A stretch of 64,000 nucleotides of DNA from Chaetorhynchus papuensis (GCA_013396525.1 VWYX01000728.1:320004-384003); one strand, 5' to 3'. Counted from the stretch's first letter, positions 36,441-49,797 are shown. The notes: generated by a model from the letters alone, not told the origin. Program-made: numbers and translations.

Positions 36441-39400
36441 CATCTTCATAAACTAAGAGATTGAACTGTTGAGGAGGTATTTTTCCCAATGTACATGTGA
36501 TTCAGTTCTCCCTATTCATATATTACGTTGCTTCTGAAAATCTGGGGAAGCTGAAGAAAAGCAGTGCATGGGAGAACTTCAACCCACTTTTGCAAATTCG
36601 TGAAACTCAGCTAGTACGTGGGTTATTCAAACTGAACCTCAACATAGAATCTTTTGAAATTTGCTCATCTGTCAAAAATATGCTATTTCATTTAAACTAT
36701 GAAAAGACTAAATAGATTCCGTAATTTAGTAAATATTTTGTCTTCTGACAGCTCCTCTTTTTCTTCTACTCTTTACATTTTTAAGATTTTTTTCCCCCTC
36801 CTTGATGTGATATTTTGATCAGACTTATCAGTGGCAAAAGAAGTAATTTGGGAAAAGAGTTAGAGAGTTTCTCACAGCAATAAGTTCCCAAATCTGTCTC
36901 TCTTTTTTTCTTCCTTTTTTTTCTTGTCATGCAGGTATTTCTATTCATTTTAGGCAACTAATCTGAATATTTGGTAATGACTGGTTGGATTGGGGTTCTT
37001 GGATTTGGGCCCTTTCTGAATATGAATGCAAAGCTGACAAAAGTTGTGTTGGATCTTTTAGTTATGTGATGCATCAGAAGGTTCACAAAAAGTTCATTTT
37101 ATTTTTACCTTGTAGAAAGTGATTAGCCAGAAACTATGCTTTCAGAACCTGCAAACAGTCCATTTATTTGCCAGCATCAGGATGAGGCTCAGAGTTCTAA
37201 TGAAAACCTCTTTTTGTCTGCTAATGTAACGGGTGCTTATTTTCTGCATCTTCATGTTCCTTGGAAAAGCATCAGGGTTTCATTGTAAATCCATTATGTC
37301 TCCCTTGGTCAGAAATTATAAATGACAACTAGTCCCAAGGTAAAGAAAAGAAAGTATTATTTTGTCGAGAAAAAAGGGGTTAAATCACTTTTTATCATGA
37401 CTGTCCTCCTGGTTATGACATATTCAATGTATTATTTAGTTTAAGTGCATGATTAAGATAGAACTGGGGTACTTCTGGGGAGCATTTTCACAGACATTAT
37501 ACTTACAGTACCTCATTCTCTGGTACAGAAGAAAGAAAAATGACATGTCCCTTTGTGAACCTATCCTTTTAAAATTAGGTTATAGATTATATAGTGGTGT
37601 GAGATCCTCTAAGAATTTCTGGGTCAGAGGTACTTTGTTTTCTTTCTTTTATACAGCAAAACCCTTGTATCTTTATTAAAAATTTATTTGCTGTCAATAA
37701 TTAAATGCTTATTATTTGATCTTTAATGGGGTCATGATTCCCATATTCCCATATTAATGAAATAATGCAAAAGTAAAAAATGCTTTTCAGTTGGAAAAAG
37801 TACTTATTATTCTTTCTTTGTTCTGAGTAAAATAGTTTATCTTAAATTAAAAATTAAAAAAATGAATTTTCTTTAATCTTAGAATTAAATTAGTGCTAAT
37901 TAGTTCTATTTTCTCTACAACATTCAAATGCTAAAGTCTTAGTCATTTCTTCAGAGTATTAATAGTGCCCTTTGGCTGTAATCAAGATAATCTTCAATTA
38001 AAAGCAATACAGTTAACCGAGTTACATTAACAGTTATTGTTCTCAAATCACAGGGTTAAGAACACAAATCCTGTGTGTTTTCAGCACGGGTACATTGCAG
38101 GGGTGTGTGAGGATGCAGGGACCTGTTATTCACATGTTAACACTAAAAAGCACTAACCCACAGTGTTCACTGATCTTCATCAGCCCTTCAAATAAAGCCT
38201 TTCTTAAAGGTGGTGATGTGAACAGAATCCAAAGATGCTGCAGAAAGCTAAAACATTTTTTGGATTTGGTCAATGTTCATGTGGTCTCCCCTTGCCCCTG
38301 CACACCCCTCCCCCAGCACTTTTTACTGTAAATGTAAATGATGGGGCATTTTCAATGAGTGAGTTCTGCTTGATACTCACAGCTGTTATTCTCCTTTGTG
38401 AAGAGTTAAAGAGCACTTGCCAGTCTGCAATAATTCATCTTATTTTATTAATGCTTTTTTTTTTTAGTTCAGAAAATTTATTATATGCAGAAATAGGGGG
38501 TTTCAGCTGAAAATAGAAGTGTTTCTTTCGAATTTCTTAGTGTAGCCAATATGAAGTAATTGTAGTCCCACAGTAAAAAGGAAAAAGAAAAGTGTTTTCA
38601 TCCATGCTCACAGAACAGTTCTGTCTGGTTTCAAAAGCTATGCACAGAATATGGGAAAATTCCGTTAACGTTGCTGTGTTTGCAAACAAAAAAAGCATAA
38701 ACATCTTGAGCAAACAAAACTGATGAGGGGAACCGTGCTGCTTGCTAGCAGATTACCACTCCAATAGTAAAAATAGACTGTGGCTCTGTCTCAGTAAAAA
38801 TTAATAGCAGTTGGTGAGACAAGAAAAAGTTGAGTTGTAAAAATATTCTGACTGTATTTCCATATGCACCTGCCAGTAGTGCTTCTGTAATGAATTCCAG
38901 CCAGAACAGAAAGCTCAGGTCACTTCGAGTGGGCTCCAGTACCTGGGAGTTTACATCAGTTTAGTCTAAAATTTTTATACTTTAGATGACCTACCAAATT
39001 GCAATTTGTGTTTACTGTGTTGTTGTTTTGTTTGGGTTTTTTTAAGATTCACACGTTACTAATCTGCAGAGCATGAGGGTGGTTTTTACATGTTGCTGGC
39101 CTTCAGGAGCTAAAGAGGCAAATGTCATAACTGGGCAGACACTGTCAGAAAACCGAATTTAAACAGGTTTCCAGGATTTTGAAATCTGTCTTCTCAAAGC
39201 ATAAATGCAAGCAAAGATCTTCTTTGCACTAACATTTGTGTTCTGTGGAGCAAATACACCTTTTTGAGTATTGAAATGCTGGCACAGACATTGTATATTG
39301 ACACCGAGGCAATAAATCAAAAGGGATGGACAAAGATATGAAGCTGTACCTTTCAGAAAGAATATTGTGTCTGTACATGCAAAAATAATTGCTTTCTTGG

Positions 39401-42400
39401 AATGTGACAAAAGAAAATTGAATATAAAATAGGGTGTTAACAGTCAACAAATCTAATTTTTAGAGTATTCTTTTTCTGCCTCAGTCAGGAGGATTTCCTG
39501 AGGAGTCATATATCTTTGGTACAAAATGTAGTTAGGTAGGTTGGTAGAGTTTAATGCTTTTCGCCTTGGAGGAAAATTAAAATCTGCTAAACTTTTCCAG
39601 TATGTTGCAGTGTTTGTCCCAGAATGTGGCCTTTAATAAAACCCAGAAACAAAACAGAGCCCAAAACACTGAGTCCCACTATCAGATTCTTCTGTGATTC
39701 AGACGAGGCCAAATAATTATCTGGAAAACTTCTGAAGGGTTTTATAACCCTGTAGAACCCTTGTACAGAATTTGGGATACAGGAATAAAGTACCTTTATT
39801 TTACCCCATGGCTTTCCTCTTTATTAGGACCCTTCTCTTCTGTTTGTATGGTAGGTAGAAATTTTAGCAGCCAGGTTTCATGACCCTCCTCTGCACTTAG
39901 AGGAAATGACACGGATCTGGACAGATTTTGTGCGAATTCTGAGGGTTTATATAAATTTTTAGATGTTTTTGTAGGAGAGGGTGTCTTTGCAGGGTGGAGA
40001 GAAAGGGTTAATTTGTGGGTGTGAATTTTTTTTTTTTTTTTGAAAGAGGGAACCTGAATTCCTCTCATGAATTAAGTAACCTCTTAATTTTAAGGAAAAA
40101 AAAATGGATTAATCTTGAAGACAGAAGTATGGTAGGCTACACTGTGATCCCAACCACTGAGGATCCCTCACAGTGCAAGCAAGACTGGGCTGTGTCTCTC
40201 AGTGTACCTCAGGTGATTCCTTTTTATGATATATGTGAAATGAATATGGTGCTTCTTACTCCCATCTCTTTTTACGAACTATTGTGGTGCATAGAACAAA
40301 GAATTACCACTTATCCCTCTTCATTTACCAAGAAACAACACCAGGTAGGGAAAATTACCTTTAGTATCATTGGATCCATCTAAAAAAGATTGCCAGGATT
40401 CCTCCAAATCTTGTTGGGAAACTGTTTAAAATGTGATTCAGTTTTTGGTTGTTTTTGGGTTTTTTTCCCTTTCTCCAGCATTTTGGTTTTTCACATCTCT
40501 CCGCACAACCAACTCAGATACACATTTTATATGAGTACTTGATTTGCCAATTTTCTTTATTAGCCAGAAGGAAATATTAAAATGAACATAAATGTCAACC
40601 TGTAAGCTGTGACGCTGTAAGGGTAGTCAGACTGACTAGCTGATCTGAGTCATTATATGTAAAAAAAGAGAAAGCCAGCCAAAAAAAGCCTTTTCTCCCT
40701 AATCATTCCACAAGAATGAGGAAAAAGTGTTTTGTGTCACAAATCTACAGGACCTGAAAATATAAAATTCAAAGTTCATTCCCTACAAAGAAATGAGGAA
40801 AAGAACCAAAGAGCTCAACCAACCCCTGAAGCTCTACTATCAATTAATACAGCTGTACATTAACTCCTCTGATGTTATTACATTATGAAATTCACAGTAA
40901 ATTAAAGCAAAACCTGCTCTTCATTGAAATTTTAGTCTAATTTGACATCAGAAACGAATTAGAAATGTTTATGTATATGCAGAGAAGGCCATTCAGTTTT
41001 GGTTGCTCACAAAAAGAATAACCAGGTCCTGAAAACCTGGTCCTGTCCCCAGGTGTGGGATGCTGTGGCTGTCCCCTGCTGATGAGGAGCTTCACCTGGA
41101 ATTCAGGCTCCAGCAAACACAGCTTAAAAAACTCATTGCAGTGCAGTACCATTCTGCATTTTTACTGCAAGTGAAGGAGCTCTCCCTAGCAAGTTCCTAA
41201 TCTTTTTTGTTGTTTCAGGGTGTAGTTTAAGTGAGAGTAAAACAATCATTTCCCAGGTATAGTTAGTGATGTGCAAGAATTTGTCTCAAAATATTTCAGG
41301 AATGTGATTGATGAAATGAAATATGGTCCTGATGTCAATTTACGGAGATTACTTTTTAATGAATACGACTTTAAAAGCATATGCAAAATTAAGATCAGTC
41401 ACTAAAAATGCATTTGGATGTGACATTTAAAGAATGATATACATAATGTATTGGAAATTAACTTTTATAATCACAGAAAGTGGTTCTTGTTGCTGGCTCT
41501 CTCAATTTGTGAGAACTTTGACAATGAAATTATTAATTACAAGCAAAGGAAAACTGAATTATGTATTTTTTTATTAATATTGCCTGTGCGCCTGATAATG
41601 ACCTCTTAAAGTATTAGTGTATGTAGTTAGTGAGTTATTTTACAGTCAAATCCTGCTTATCTCCTACATGCAACTTCTCTCTGAAGGAAAGGGTGTGTCT
41701 TGCAAAAATAGATTTGTCCAGAATTTTCCCATGTGCTGTTTTTCAAAAAGATCATCCTGGATTTGCTCTCTGTTTTCTTTCTTTAGATTAATGTTATTCG
41801 TGGTGAAGGCAATGAAAAAGTTAAGTGGCTGTAATGACAAAGTGAGAAGTCTTTTGACTATGATTTTTTAATATATATATAACTTAATTCAGGGTATATT
41901 TATTTATACTATATCTACCTGTTTTGAGTCTTTTGATAAGGCACAGCCTTTTGATAAAACACTGAATTTAAAGCTTAAATCAACAGCTGAAAGGACTGTT
42001 TCAGTTTTCTGCTTTTGAAAAACAGAGGAATCTTGATAGCAGCTTTTCAGTGTCTAAACAGTTATCAGGAGTCTCCTGAATTGCTCCCTGTACCTGTCAG
42101 GTGAAGGACAAGAGGAAATCAGCTTAGTTTGTAGGAAGAGAATGTCTCCATTTAGGAAAAAAAAAAAATCTCACTGTACTTGTACCTAAGCAGGAAAACA
42201 ACTGTTTTCCAAAAGGAAAAAATTCAACTGGAGATTTTAAGGAACTGTCGGCTTTCCCTGGTAAATGTTTATTTAAGTACAGATGGCTCTATCTCAGATC
42301 ATGGTCTTAACAATGTGATCTACTGAGGTCCTTTTCATCCCTGCAACTGTGTGACTTAACGATTGTGGGAATTTATCAACAAAATGTTATCTGTTCTTGT

Positions 42401-44105
42401 TCTGGTAAGAAGGATTCTATGGGAGAAATCTTCCCTTTTGTTCTCTTCTCCCCTATTTATATTTCGAAAACGGTGGCAGCAGTTTCACAGCTTTCTTTTG
42501 ATGATGATTTGTCATTTAAAGAAATATCAGAGTGCATGTTTGACTTTCTGATATTCCATGAGTCACTGAGCTCAAGAAGTCATTGTCATACACACAGTTG
42601 TACTCTGGAGCAGTAATTGCTTTTATCTCATCTTCTACTACCTCTAACTGCCCTTAAAGGGAAGAAATACCAAAAATGCCTTGTGTTTCATGAGACAAGA
42701 CATATGGACTGCATAGAGTTTAATCTTCTCATCGACAAGAGGAGTAGGTGGAGGTATGGCGGCTTCAAGGACAGTGTGTGTTATTGCAACCTGTTTCTCT
42801 TCAGAAAAAAAACCAAGGTGAAGGTTTCCCTACCCAACTCTTAGCTGAAAAACTGATTCCCAATATAAGCTGAATCCTCTTTCCACAAAGAAAGAATGGG
42901 AGAATGACGAAATGTTCTCTAGACCAGACCTTGTTCTTTTTCCTCACAGCAAGCATGAGGTTTGTTACCAAACACGTACTGGTTTCCCCTAGATCTGGTA
43001 AATATCACAACTTACCACAAGTTACTTTAACAGCACCTTTGAACGAACTGGTGATGCTGTAAAAAGTTATATAATTTAGTTGTGGTACTCTTTAGATTGT
43101 CTACTTTTTGCAGTAAGAAAAAGAATACCCATATGAACAGAAGTGCTCTACATAGCTCGATAGAAGTGACTTTGTCTGAGCGCTTTTGAGAGCGCTGTAT
43201 CTGCTCCAGCCATGTTGAATAAAATGGGAAAAATCTAATTTTGTATGTAAAAGTAGAATGCTTTCCAAAGGAAAATAAATGAGGGGGTGGGTGAGCCAGT
43301 AACCTTAGCATAAAGCAACTCATGCATTATTAATCTAATTTCCTATAAAGTTTGAACAAAAAGCATGTTGAGACATTACTCTGTGTTCCTTGTTAGGCTG
43401 TGTTCATAATGCCCTCTCCTGTTTTATGTAATATATTCTCCAGCCTAAATAAGATATTCTTGAAGCCTCAGGATTTTTACGCCTTCAAAGATCTCTGTTT
43501 TATTTCTAAATATTATAGATTTTGAAGCACAAGAGGCTTTAAGTTTGGTACCTCAAAGGCTGTTCACCCTTTTAGGTAACCCCCAAGTTGGCTTTCATAT
43601 TTGCTTATTACCCGAAATTCTTCACAAGAAGCTTCAGCCTGTTTTACAATTAAAGGCTTTGATCATATTTACTGTAGCTACGTAAAATATTTCTGCATGA
43701 ATGTTACATGAGTTCAATTTCCGTATTAGACCAGGAGCTTACCTGATATCCAGTGTCTACGTGAATCCTTTTCTAACATAATTATTAAACCTAAACATTG
43801 CTATTCTCCTCAGCAACCACAGGCAAGAGGGAGCTGCTCCTGTGAGCTATCCCAGCTTGCTCAGTGTGAACAAGTTTCAGTGTTGGAACCCAAGACTCTG
43901 GGGTCAGATGTTGTAATATTTCCATTCCTGGATAATCAAGACTTTTTCTGGTCTTAGACCTGCACAAAATCACATGCTTAGTTTCCTTAAGGGGTAGGGC
44001 GCTCCTTCTCTTGGCAGGACTGTTTCTTTCTGGCCCTGGCCTGACCTCACAGAAAAAAAAACCCCTCAATTTTTCCTTCTTTAACAGACATTGATTTTAA
44101 TACAA
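36441..44105. other. Unique DNA with homopolymer and T/G-rich tracts
   Basis: No gene recognised. T/G-rich tracts occur at 39017-39043 and 40440-40475 and a 16-T run at 40026-40041. An inverted repeat ACCAGGT/ACCTGGT lies at 41021-41041. A 122-codon plus frame at 40015-40383 begins inside the T run and has no domain. Nothing marks the 43.8-44.1 kb part, immediately before the LTR, as retroviral coding sequence. Confidence 0.5.
40026..40041. repeat. Poly-T run (16 T)
   Basis: An uninterrupted T run in unique sequence. Confidence 0.9.
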
Positions 44106-44245
44106 TGTTGTGGTGGGTTGACCCTGGCTGGATGCTGTGTACCCATCCCCATCTGGACGGGGGATAGATAAAACAATGAAACACTCATGGGTGGAGACAA
44201 AGACAGAGAGAAATCACCCACCAGTTACCAGTTAGTAGATATGGA
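44106..44245. mobile_element. Endogenous retrovirus LTR, first piece
   Basis: It begins TGTTGTGGTGGGTTGACC, the TG-type terminus of LTRs abundant in neoavian genomes. Recognisable blocks follow: CTGGACGGGGGATAG (44152-44166), ACTCATGGGTGGAGA (44183-44197) and ATCACCCACCAGTTACCAG (44212-44230). Similarity fades after about 44245. Only this end of an LTR is present. No retroviral gene can be read nearby. By my recollection of the family the sense strand may be minus, but this window does not prove it, so the strand is left open. Confidence 0.75.
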
Positions 44246-45010
44246 AAAAGAACTTCCTTGAGAGAAAAACTGAATGTAACCACAAAGCTAATGGGTACTA
44301 TCACTAGGTGTTTGTTCATACTTACTTTAAGTGTACCATGTGTCTGGAAGTGTTTGGAAGGGGTTTTTTAAATGTACATGGGCATTAAGCTCTGGTACTG
44401 TGAGCAGCAGAATGTGCTGACCAACTTGCTCAGGAACAGCTTTGATAATTCTGCGTTCAATCATAGCACATATATTTGTTAAAAATTACTCCATGCTTTG
44501 TTGCATGCCAGATTCCAATTGCTCCTTTTAGTAGGTTTTCCAAATTTTTTTTACACTGAAGTTTATCTGCTTGTTCAGAAGAAAACTCAGAAGAAATACC
44601 CTGAGAAATAGTGAAGTATGGTGAATTTAACTCCATGCTTTTGCTTCCTTTGCATAAGAAAATTACTGGATGAATAATGTACCACATGCACAGTTCTGGC
44701 ATGGATAACTTTTGAGAGCACTGTGCCCTTTTTTCTAAGAGATATACTTGACCAAAACTTTGAGTCCTGCTTTGAAATTCAATAAAGCAGTGCTTCAATG
44801 ACAGGTCTTAAGAGCCCACATTTTTATTCTCAGTACAGTTTTGTTATCTTTTGTTCACTCTGTCTTCCTGAATTATAAGATCAAAGTTAGTTTTTGAAAC
44901 TGTGTTAACCAATGGGATGCATCATAATCTTTTTGTAGTTAAAAATTTCGGAGCTACTTCATCTGTTTCATTTGGAAATGTTTTGAATTTGATTAGAATA
45001 TCAAACCCAA
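44246..45010. other. About 765 bp between two LTR pieces, origin unknown
   Basis: This stretch is AT-rich and does not read like the LTR sequence on either side. It holds a 113-codon minus-strand open frame (44457-44798) in which I recognise no protease, polymerase, integrase or envelope feature. It could be a nested insertion in one LTR, the residue of a deleted provirus between two truncated LTRs, or host DNA between two independent LTR fragments. Confidence 0.5.
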
Positions 45011-45326
45011 GTAATGCGCCGTGGAATTTCTCACCACCCACTTGCCAGTCCCGGAGCAGCAGCCCCCAGCCAGCTTTCCTCCTAGGTTATACACTGACCA
45101 TGATACCATATGGAGGATCCCTTCAGCCAGTCTGGCTGTCCCAGCTGTGCCCCCTCCCAGCTCCTTGTGCCCCCCAGCCTCCGCACTGGTATAGGCTGAA
45201 AAGTCTTAAGTGTAATAACTAAACCATCAGTGTGTTATCAACATTATTCTTATCCTAAATCCAAAACTCAGCACTGTACCAGATGTTGGGAAGAAAAGTA
45301 ACTGTGTCCCAGATGAAATAAGGACA
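45011..45326. mobile_element. Endogenous retrovirus LTR, second piece
   Basis: Blocks typical of a common neoavian LTR are readable: TTTCTCACCACCCACTTGCC (45028-45047), TGTGCCCCCTCCCAGCTCCT (45147-45166), CAGTGTGTTATCAACATT (45229-45246), CAGCACTGTACCAGATG (45270-45286), and a terminal CCCAGATGAAATAAGGACA (45308-45326) that ends in CA as an LTR should. The GC-rich middle contrasts with the AT-rich flanks. No identical target duplication is seen between the bases flanking 44106 and 45326, so the two pieces need not be the two ends of one clean insertion. No retroviral genes are present. Confidence 0.8.
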
Positions 45327-46533
45327 CAGTACTGAGATTTTAACATTCACCTTTGAATCTCAAAAATGCAATATATTTTCAATACTAACAAATTAGTTAT
45401 CAGAAGGCAGAATCTTTCCGTTTTCTTCATTTTCATGTGATTTTCTCACATCAGTCCTTTCACTGACTTCACCAGCTCTTCCTTCATATGAGTTATACTT
45501 AAGAAATGAACAAGTCTAACCTTAAACTTGATCTCATCTTCATTCCTAGGACTGATATTCTCATTTACTTTTTTGCCAATTAGTTTTTTTAAAAATATAA
45601 CTTCCACAGAGCATTCCTCCTCATCTCCTACACTGTATCTTGTAACCAGATTCAATCATTCAATTTGGAATTCTCCCAGAAGCAGATGACATGGGTCTTC
45701 TGTATCATACGATTCTTGCTCTTATTACTGGTCATATTTCTCCTATGAAAAGTCTTCTGATTAATTCTTCTCATTAGTCAACTTGGTAAACAAATTACTG
45801 CAGGAAGCTTAAAAGCTTGGGTTGAAAGCCAGAAGAGAAGAAAAAGATATCTTGTTTGCAAGTCACTATTTTCCCTTGGAAATATCAGCTCTTCTATCAG
45901 GTTGTCATTTGAGGCTGCTAGAAGTTTTTATTAGTCAGGGTTAATTGCCTCTGGCACAATAATCTCAGATTTCTCTGGAGAATTACTGATAGCACACATT
46001 TTCCTTCTGAAATAAAATTACTTTCCTGTCATGAGAAATGTGTCAACTTTTTAGCATTTCTTTAAAAAAGTAGGATAAATGGCATTAGGACCAATATTCC
46101 TCTACCTCCTAGTTCTGTGTTTTCATCTCTCCTAAGGATATTGTTTTCTGTCTCTAGGTAAAACCTCTCCAGTTTGACATGCCAGTGGAAACTGTGTCAC
46201 ACATTAGTCCAATAAATATAACCAGTTGCTTTCCTGGGTGACTGGTCTTCAGCTTGCATGTGTATGTGAACATTGCACTGCAAAAAGGCCCTGGATTTCT
46301 TTTAATTCATCCGTTTATACAGTTCAGACATAGATAATCTTTCTGAATAGTCATATAATCAGGAGTGCTTTTAAGCTGTATGCCTGTATCCTATAGTGCC
46401 TTTCTTGTAGTGTATTAGGTTATTGAAAGCCTCTGCTGAAAATCCATAGCCCTGTGTAACAGCTTGCAAATCTTTCCAAACAGTTAATGTATCTTAAATA
46501 TATTACTGTAATGTGGCAGGTGAGGATAATGTA
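45327..46533. other. Unique AT-rich DNA, nothing recognised
   Basis: No gene, RNA or repeat recognised after the LTR piece. Confidence 0.5.
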
Positions 46534-47183
46534 TCAGTGTAAGTAAGTTTTGTTTTGGAAATACTCTTCCTGAAAGGTGACATTTTTGTCAGTCAGCGAC
46601 TGTTTCATCAGTTGGGATGTAGTTCTGAAATTTCTGCTTCTGTGCTCCTCCAAGGTAAGGAAATGTGAGACCATCACGATCCCAGGGCTGGCAGCAGCAA
46701 GGACGATGTGTCTTTTGATTGACTGTGGCGTCTGCCAAAGCCCTGTGCTCACAATTCCAGAGCATGTGGAGGGCAGGATAGAGTTGTCACTGACATCCCC
46801 ATCATATTTGCAATTAGTAAACATGCTTCTTGTGCGTTCCAATGATTTAGGAATGGGGAAAATATATTTTGCCTTTGAACAAAAGCCACTGAAGACTTTC
46901 TGAAAAATGCTTGATGGGAAGTGTGACAAATTGAAGACATTTGGAATTTTTCCAAAGAGATTTTCATATGTTGGGCAGATGTTATTGTTTGCTGACCTAG
47001 GACTTTGCAGAATGACGGAAAATAATTTGATGCTCTAACAAAACATTGATTACACACACTAAATAGCCCTGGTAGAGTATTTCCCTTATGGCTTGCACTT
47101 CCAGGGTTATGGTTAAATGAGCACCCCATGTCATCAAACATACAGAAGGTGCCTTTGCCACTCTGAGGGGATGATCCCAGCAT
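46534..47183. other. Zone with overlapping open frames on both strands, probably non-coding
   Basis: Minus-strand frames of 131 codons (46534-46929) and 144 codons (46749-47183) overlap each other and a 108-codon plus frame (46577-46903). None has a domain I recognise. The two minus frames overlap out of phase, which could mean a frameshifted relic, but no family match supports this. Chance openness is a fair alternative. Confidence 0.3.
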
Positions 47184-47700
47184 TTAAATAATGATTTACT
47201 GATGCTTTTATTAGAACAATTATTGGTTATTTCAGACTTGAAATGGGCAGATTAAGCTCTGTGAACCTCACAGCTGAAACCTCACAACACTGGCAATTTT
47301 CAGTGATTAAAGTAATTTACTTTATCTATAAAATGTAAAGATATCTCATAATAGCCATACAGCAAGTACAGGGAGGTGTAGTTTTCCTGGAGATAATCAG
47401 ACCTCTGGGGATAAAGGGTCCTGGCTGCACCTCATGCATTGCAAGACCCAGAGGGCTTTATTATCTGATGATTACCACACCCCCATTTCCATGTCTTTTT
47501 GCTTAATTAATCACAGTAACATTATTGCCCAACTTCAGACAACAAAAATAATGAGAGAGGCTTTAAAAGATTCAAAGACTAGAGGAAAAACAAGAGATCC
47601 CATAGGAAAGTACCCATAGTGAAACTGAGGTTTACAAATCACTGAAATCTATTAAAAATGATGCTTACATTTTGTAAAGTGCCTTCTTTAATATAAATAT
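47184..47700. other. Unique AT-rich DNA, nothing recognised
   Basis: No recognisable feature. A 61-codon plus-strand frame (47434-47619) has no domain. Confidence 0.5.
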
Positions 47701-47752
47701 AATTATGTTTTAAATATTGTAAATGTGTATATACAATATAAAACATATAATT
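47701..47752. repeat. Long AT-rich hairpin (about 21-nt arms, 10-nt loop)
   Basis: The left arm 47701-47721 and right arm 47732-47752 are reverse complements, except for a two-base extra on each arm at different places. The loop is AATGTGTATA (47722-47731). About 19 base pairs form. The almost pure AT composition makes a weak hairpin and could arise by chance in AT-rich DNA. The length is near that of a microRNA precursor but with less stability than usual. A small palindromic repeat element is the other option. Confidence 0.7.
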
Positions 47753-49388
47753 GTTTTGATCAGAGGAGATGAGGTTTTATTTTTAGGACAAAAAAAACAT
47801 TTAAAATATTGCAGCCACACTATGGGAGGTTATAGCCATTTGCTATTTTCTTGGGAAGGCTTGCCATATCCACTGTGTTGTTCCTTGTTTGGTCTAAGTA
47901 CAGTTTAATGTACATTTTTATATCTTCTCTGCCTGTCTAAATGGCCAACTAATCATGCAGTTTACAGACATAAATCCAGAATAAAATCTTCAGCTATTAC
48001 ATGTCAGAAGTGACTTCTGAAGAAGCTCATATGGTTAAACTTCTACTCTATTCTAATCACCTCTCCTTTTAGTATATCCTTCTCTGCCACACTTGACAGT
48101 TGTTCTTGCTGTACCTCAGTATAATTATCTGTAAAACTGGTGCCTGAATTTTAAAAAGTTGAGTGAAATATAATTAGTTTATGTGCCGAGGCCCTTCCTT
48201 ACACTTAGTAACATTAGACTGTGGGCAAAAGTCTTGTGTTGTAGCTCCAGTCCTATCAGAGAAGGTTTTATCAAAAGCTGCATAGCACTGATGTCCTCCT
48301 GATTCTGCATTTAAAAAACTCGTTGCTTTTCATAGGACTCATCAACTATTTCCAATAATTTGGGTGAAATTTGGACAACCTTTTAATAGCCACAAAGTAG
48401 GCATTTTGAAGTCTTAAAAGGTCCTAGTCAAGGAAGCAAGGTTTTCTTGAGCTTTAAAATTTCTGGATTTTCTTGTCTGTAAGTTAAAATATACCAGATC
48501 TGCACAGCACAGCCACTGTAGCTGTATGCTTTTTGAAATGGAAGCTGATAAGGTAGATTATGCTTCCAAATTTGTTTTGGAATTTCAGCCATCGATGTCT
48601 GAGGCACAGATAGCCTAAACTGGAAGACAAAATGAGTTTTCAAGTGGTGTTTTCACCTTTTCACTCAAACATCACCTGCACATGGGCGGGTGGTCAGCTC
48701 CTGGATATTGGAACACGTGTTTCCTTGCCTCATGAGGACAGGCAGCTGATTGAGATTTGGGGGTCAGGAGGAGGGCTAGATTATTTCTGATAACCATTCT
48801 TGTGCTTCACTGGTTTTAAGTGGAGGAAGAGCCATCTGTTTTGTAATTCACTTGTGATGATCTCGACTGCTTTCATCTCGTGATGGTGTTAAAACCAGCC
48901 TGTAATCCCATCAATGGAATAGTGCATCAGGAGGTCAGAACATCTTTGTGTGTGCACTGCAGCAATACCTCTTTCTTTAAAAGCTTCTCATAGAGTGTAC
49001 TTAAAACTTCTCACCCTTTTGTTTGAATTGTACTTGTTAACTTATCAGCTTTGAGAGAAACAAAAGCCACACTTTGTTAGGGCAGTTCCCAGTATGTGCA
49101 TCCCTAGGGCCTAGGATTCCTCTGAAAACTGACAGATAGTTTCCTAATTTAAAAATATTTCTCTTTTTTTGGTGTTAAGGATTTCAGTAGTAGAAACATC
49201 AGAAAAATAACAGAGCAAGTATTTGATATCTAATTCAAGTTGAGATGCCTCTCTGTCTCCCTTATTCATTATTTGATAGACAGTAAGGAGAATATCCATC
49301 CAGGGAAGATTTTGTGTTGTTCTTGGCTTTGAAACTTGGTCTATGACATGATAACACTTTCAGTGGGCAATGTATTTGTGACTGTTTT
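47753..49388. other. Unique DNA, nothing recognised
   Basis: No exon, RNA gene or repeat recognised. Confidence 0.5.
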
Positions 49389-49410
49389 AAGCTTTTTAAT
49401 AAAAAAGCTT
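49389..49410. repeat. 9-bp inverted repeat with 4-nt loop
   Basis: AAGCTTTTT (49389-49397) and AAAAAGCTT (49402-49410) are perfect reverse complements around AATA. The arms consist mainly of T and A runs. Confidence 0.8.
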
Positions 49411-49797
49411 ATTTTTTGCTTTTAAGTCGTGTAAATTACACTGGAGAGAAACATGAACCAGGTAGGACAAAATAAATGTCTAGCCATGAAGAACTGTGGT
49501 CCATCACATCCTCTAACATTTACATACACTGAGTTCCATTTTATAACTTTATCTCAAATCTAGATTTGATTGAGCATCTAGAATGAAAGATAAATGAAAA
49601 AATTAATCAACTCAAACACACCTGTTTGAACTAATAACTTTTAATCTCGCAGATAAAAGAAAAAACTCCAAATTGCTTACTAATAGTGTTCTCAGAAGCT
49701 TTAAGGTGTGCTGTAGAAAGCATGAAATATTTTGGAAGCTACTCATGATAGGTACCCAACAGATTCCAGTGAATAATACTGGCTCAACCATAGAAAT

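Noticed and set aside
36229..36456. 75-codon plus frame considered as a gene
   Set aside because: It is the antisense of a CR1 3' end, a common false ORF in bird genomes.
40015..40383. 122-codon plus frame
   Set aside because: It starts just before a 16-T run that translates as phenylalanines, and shows no domain.
44457..44798. 113-codon minus frame between LTR pieces, considered as a retroviral gene remnant
   Set aside because: No recognisable motif of any retroviral protein, and length is compatible with chance. Only mentioned as part of the unknown interior.
44902..45222. 106-codon proline-rich plus frame considered as a gene
   Set aside because: Its C-terminal half lies in the GC-rich LTR piece; openness is due to composition.
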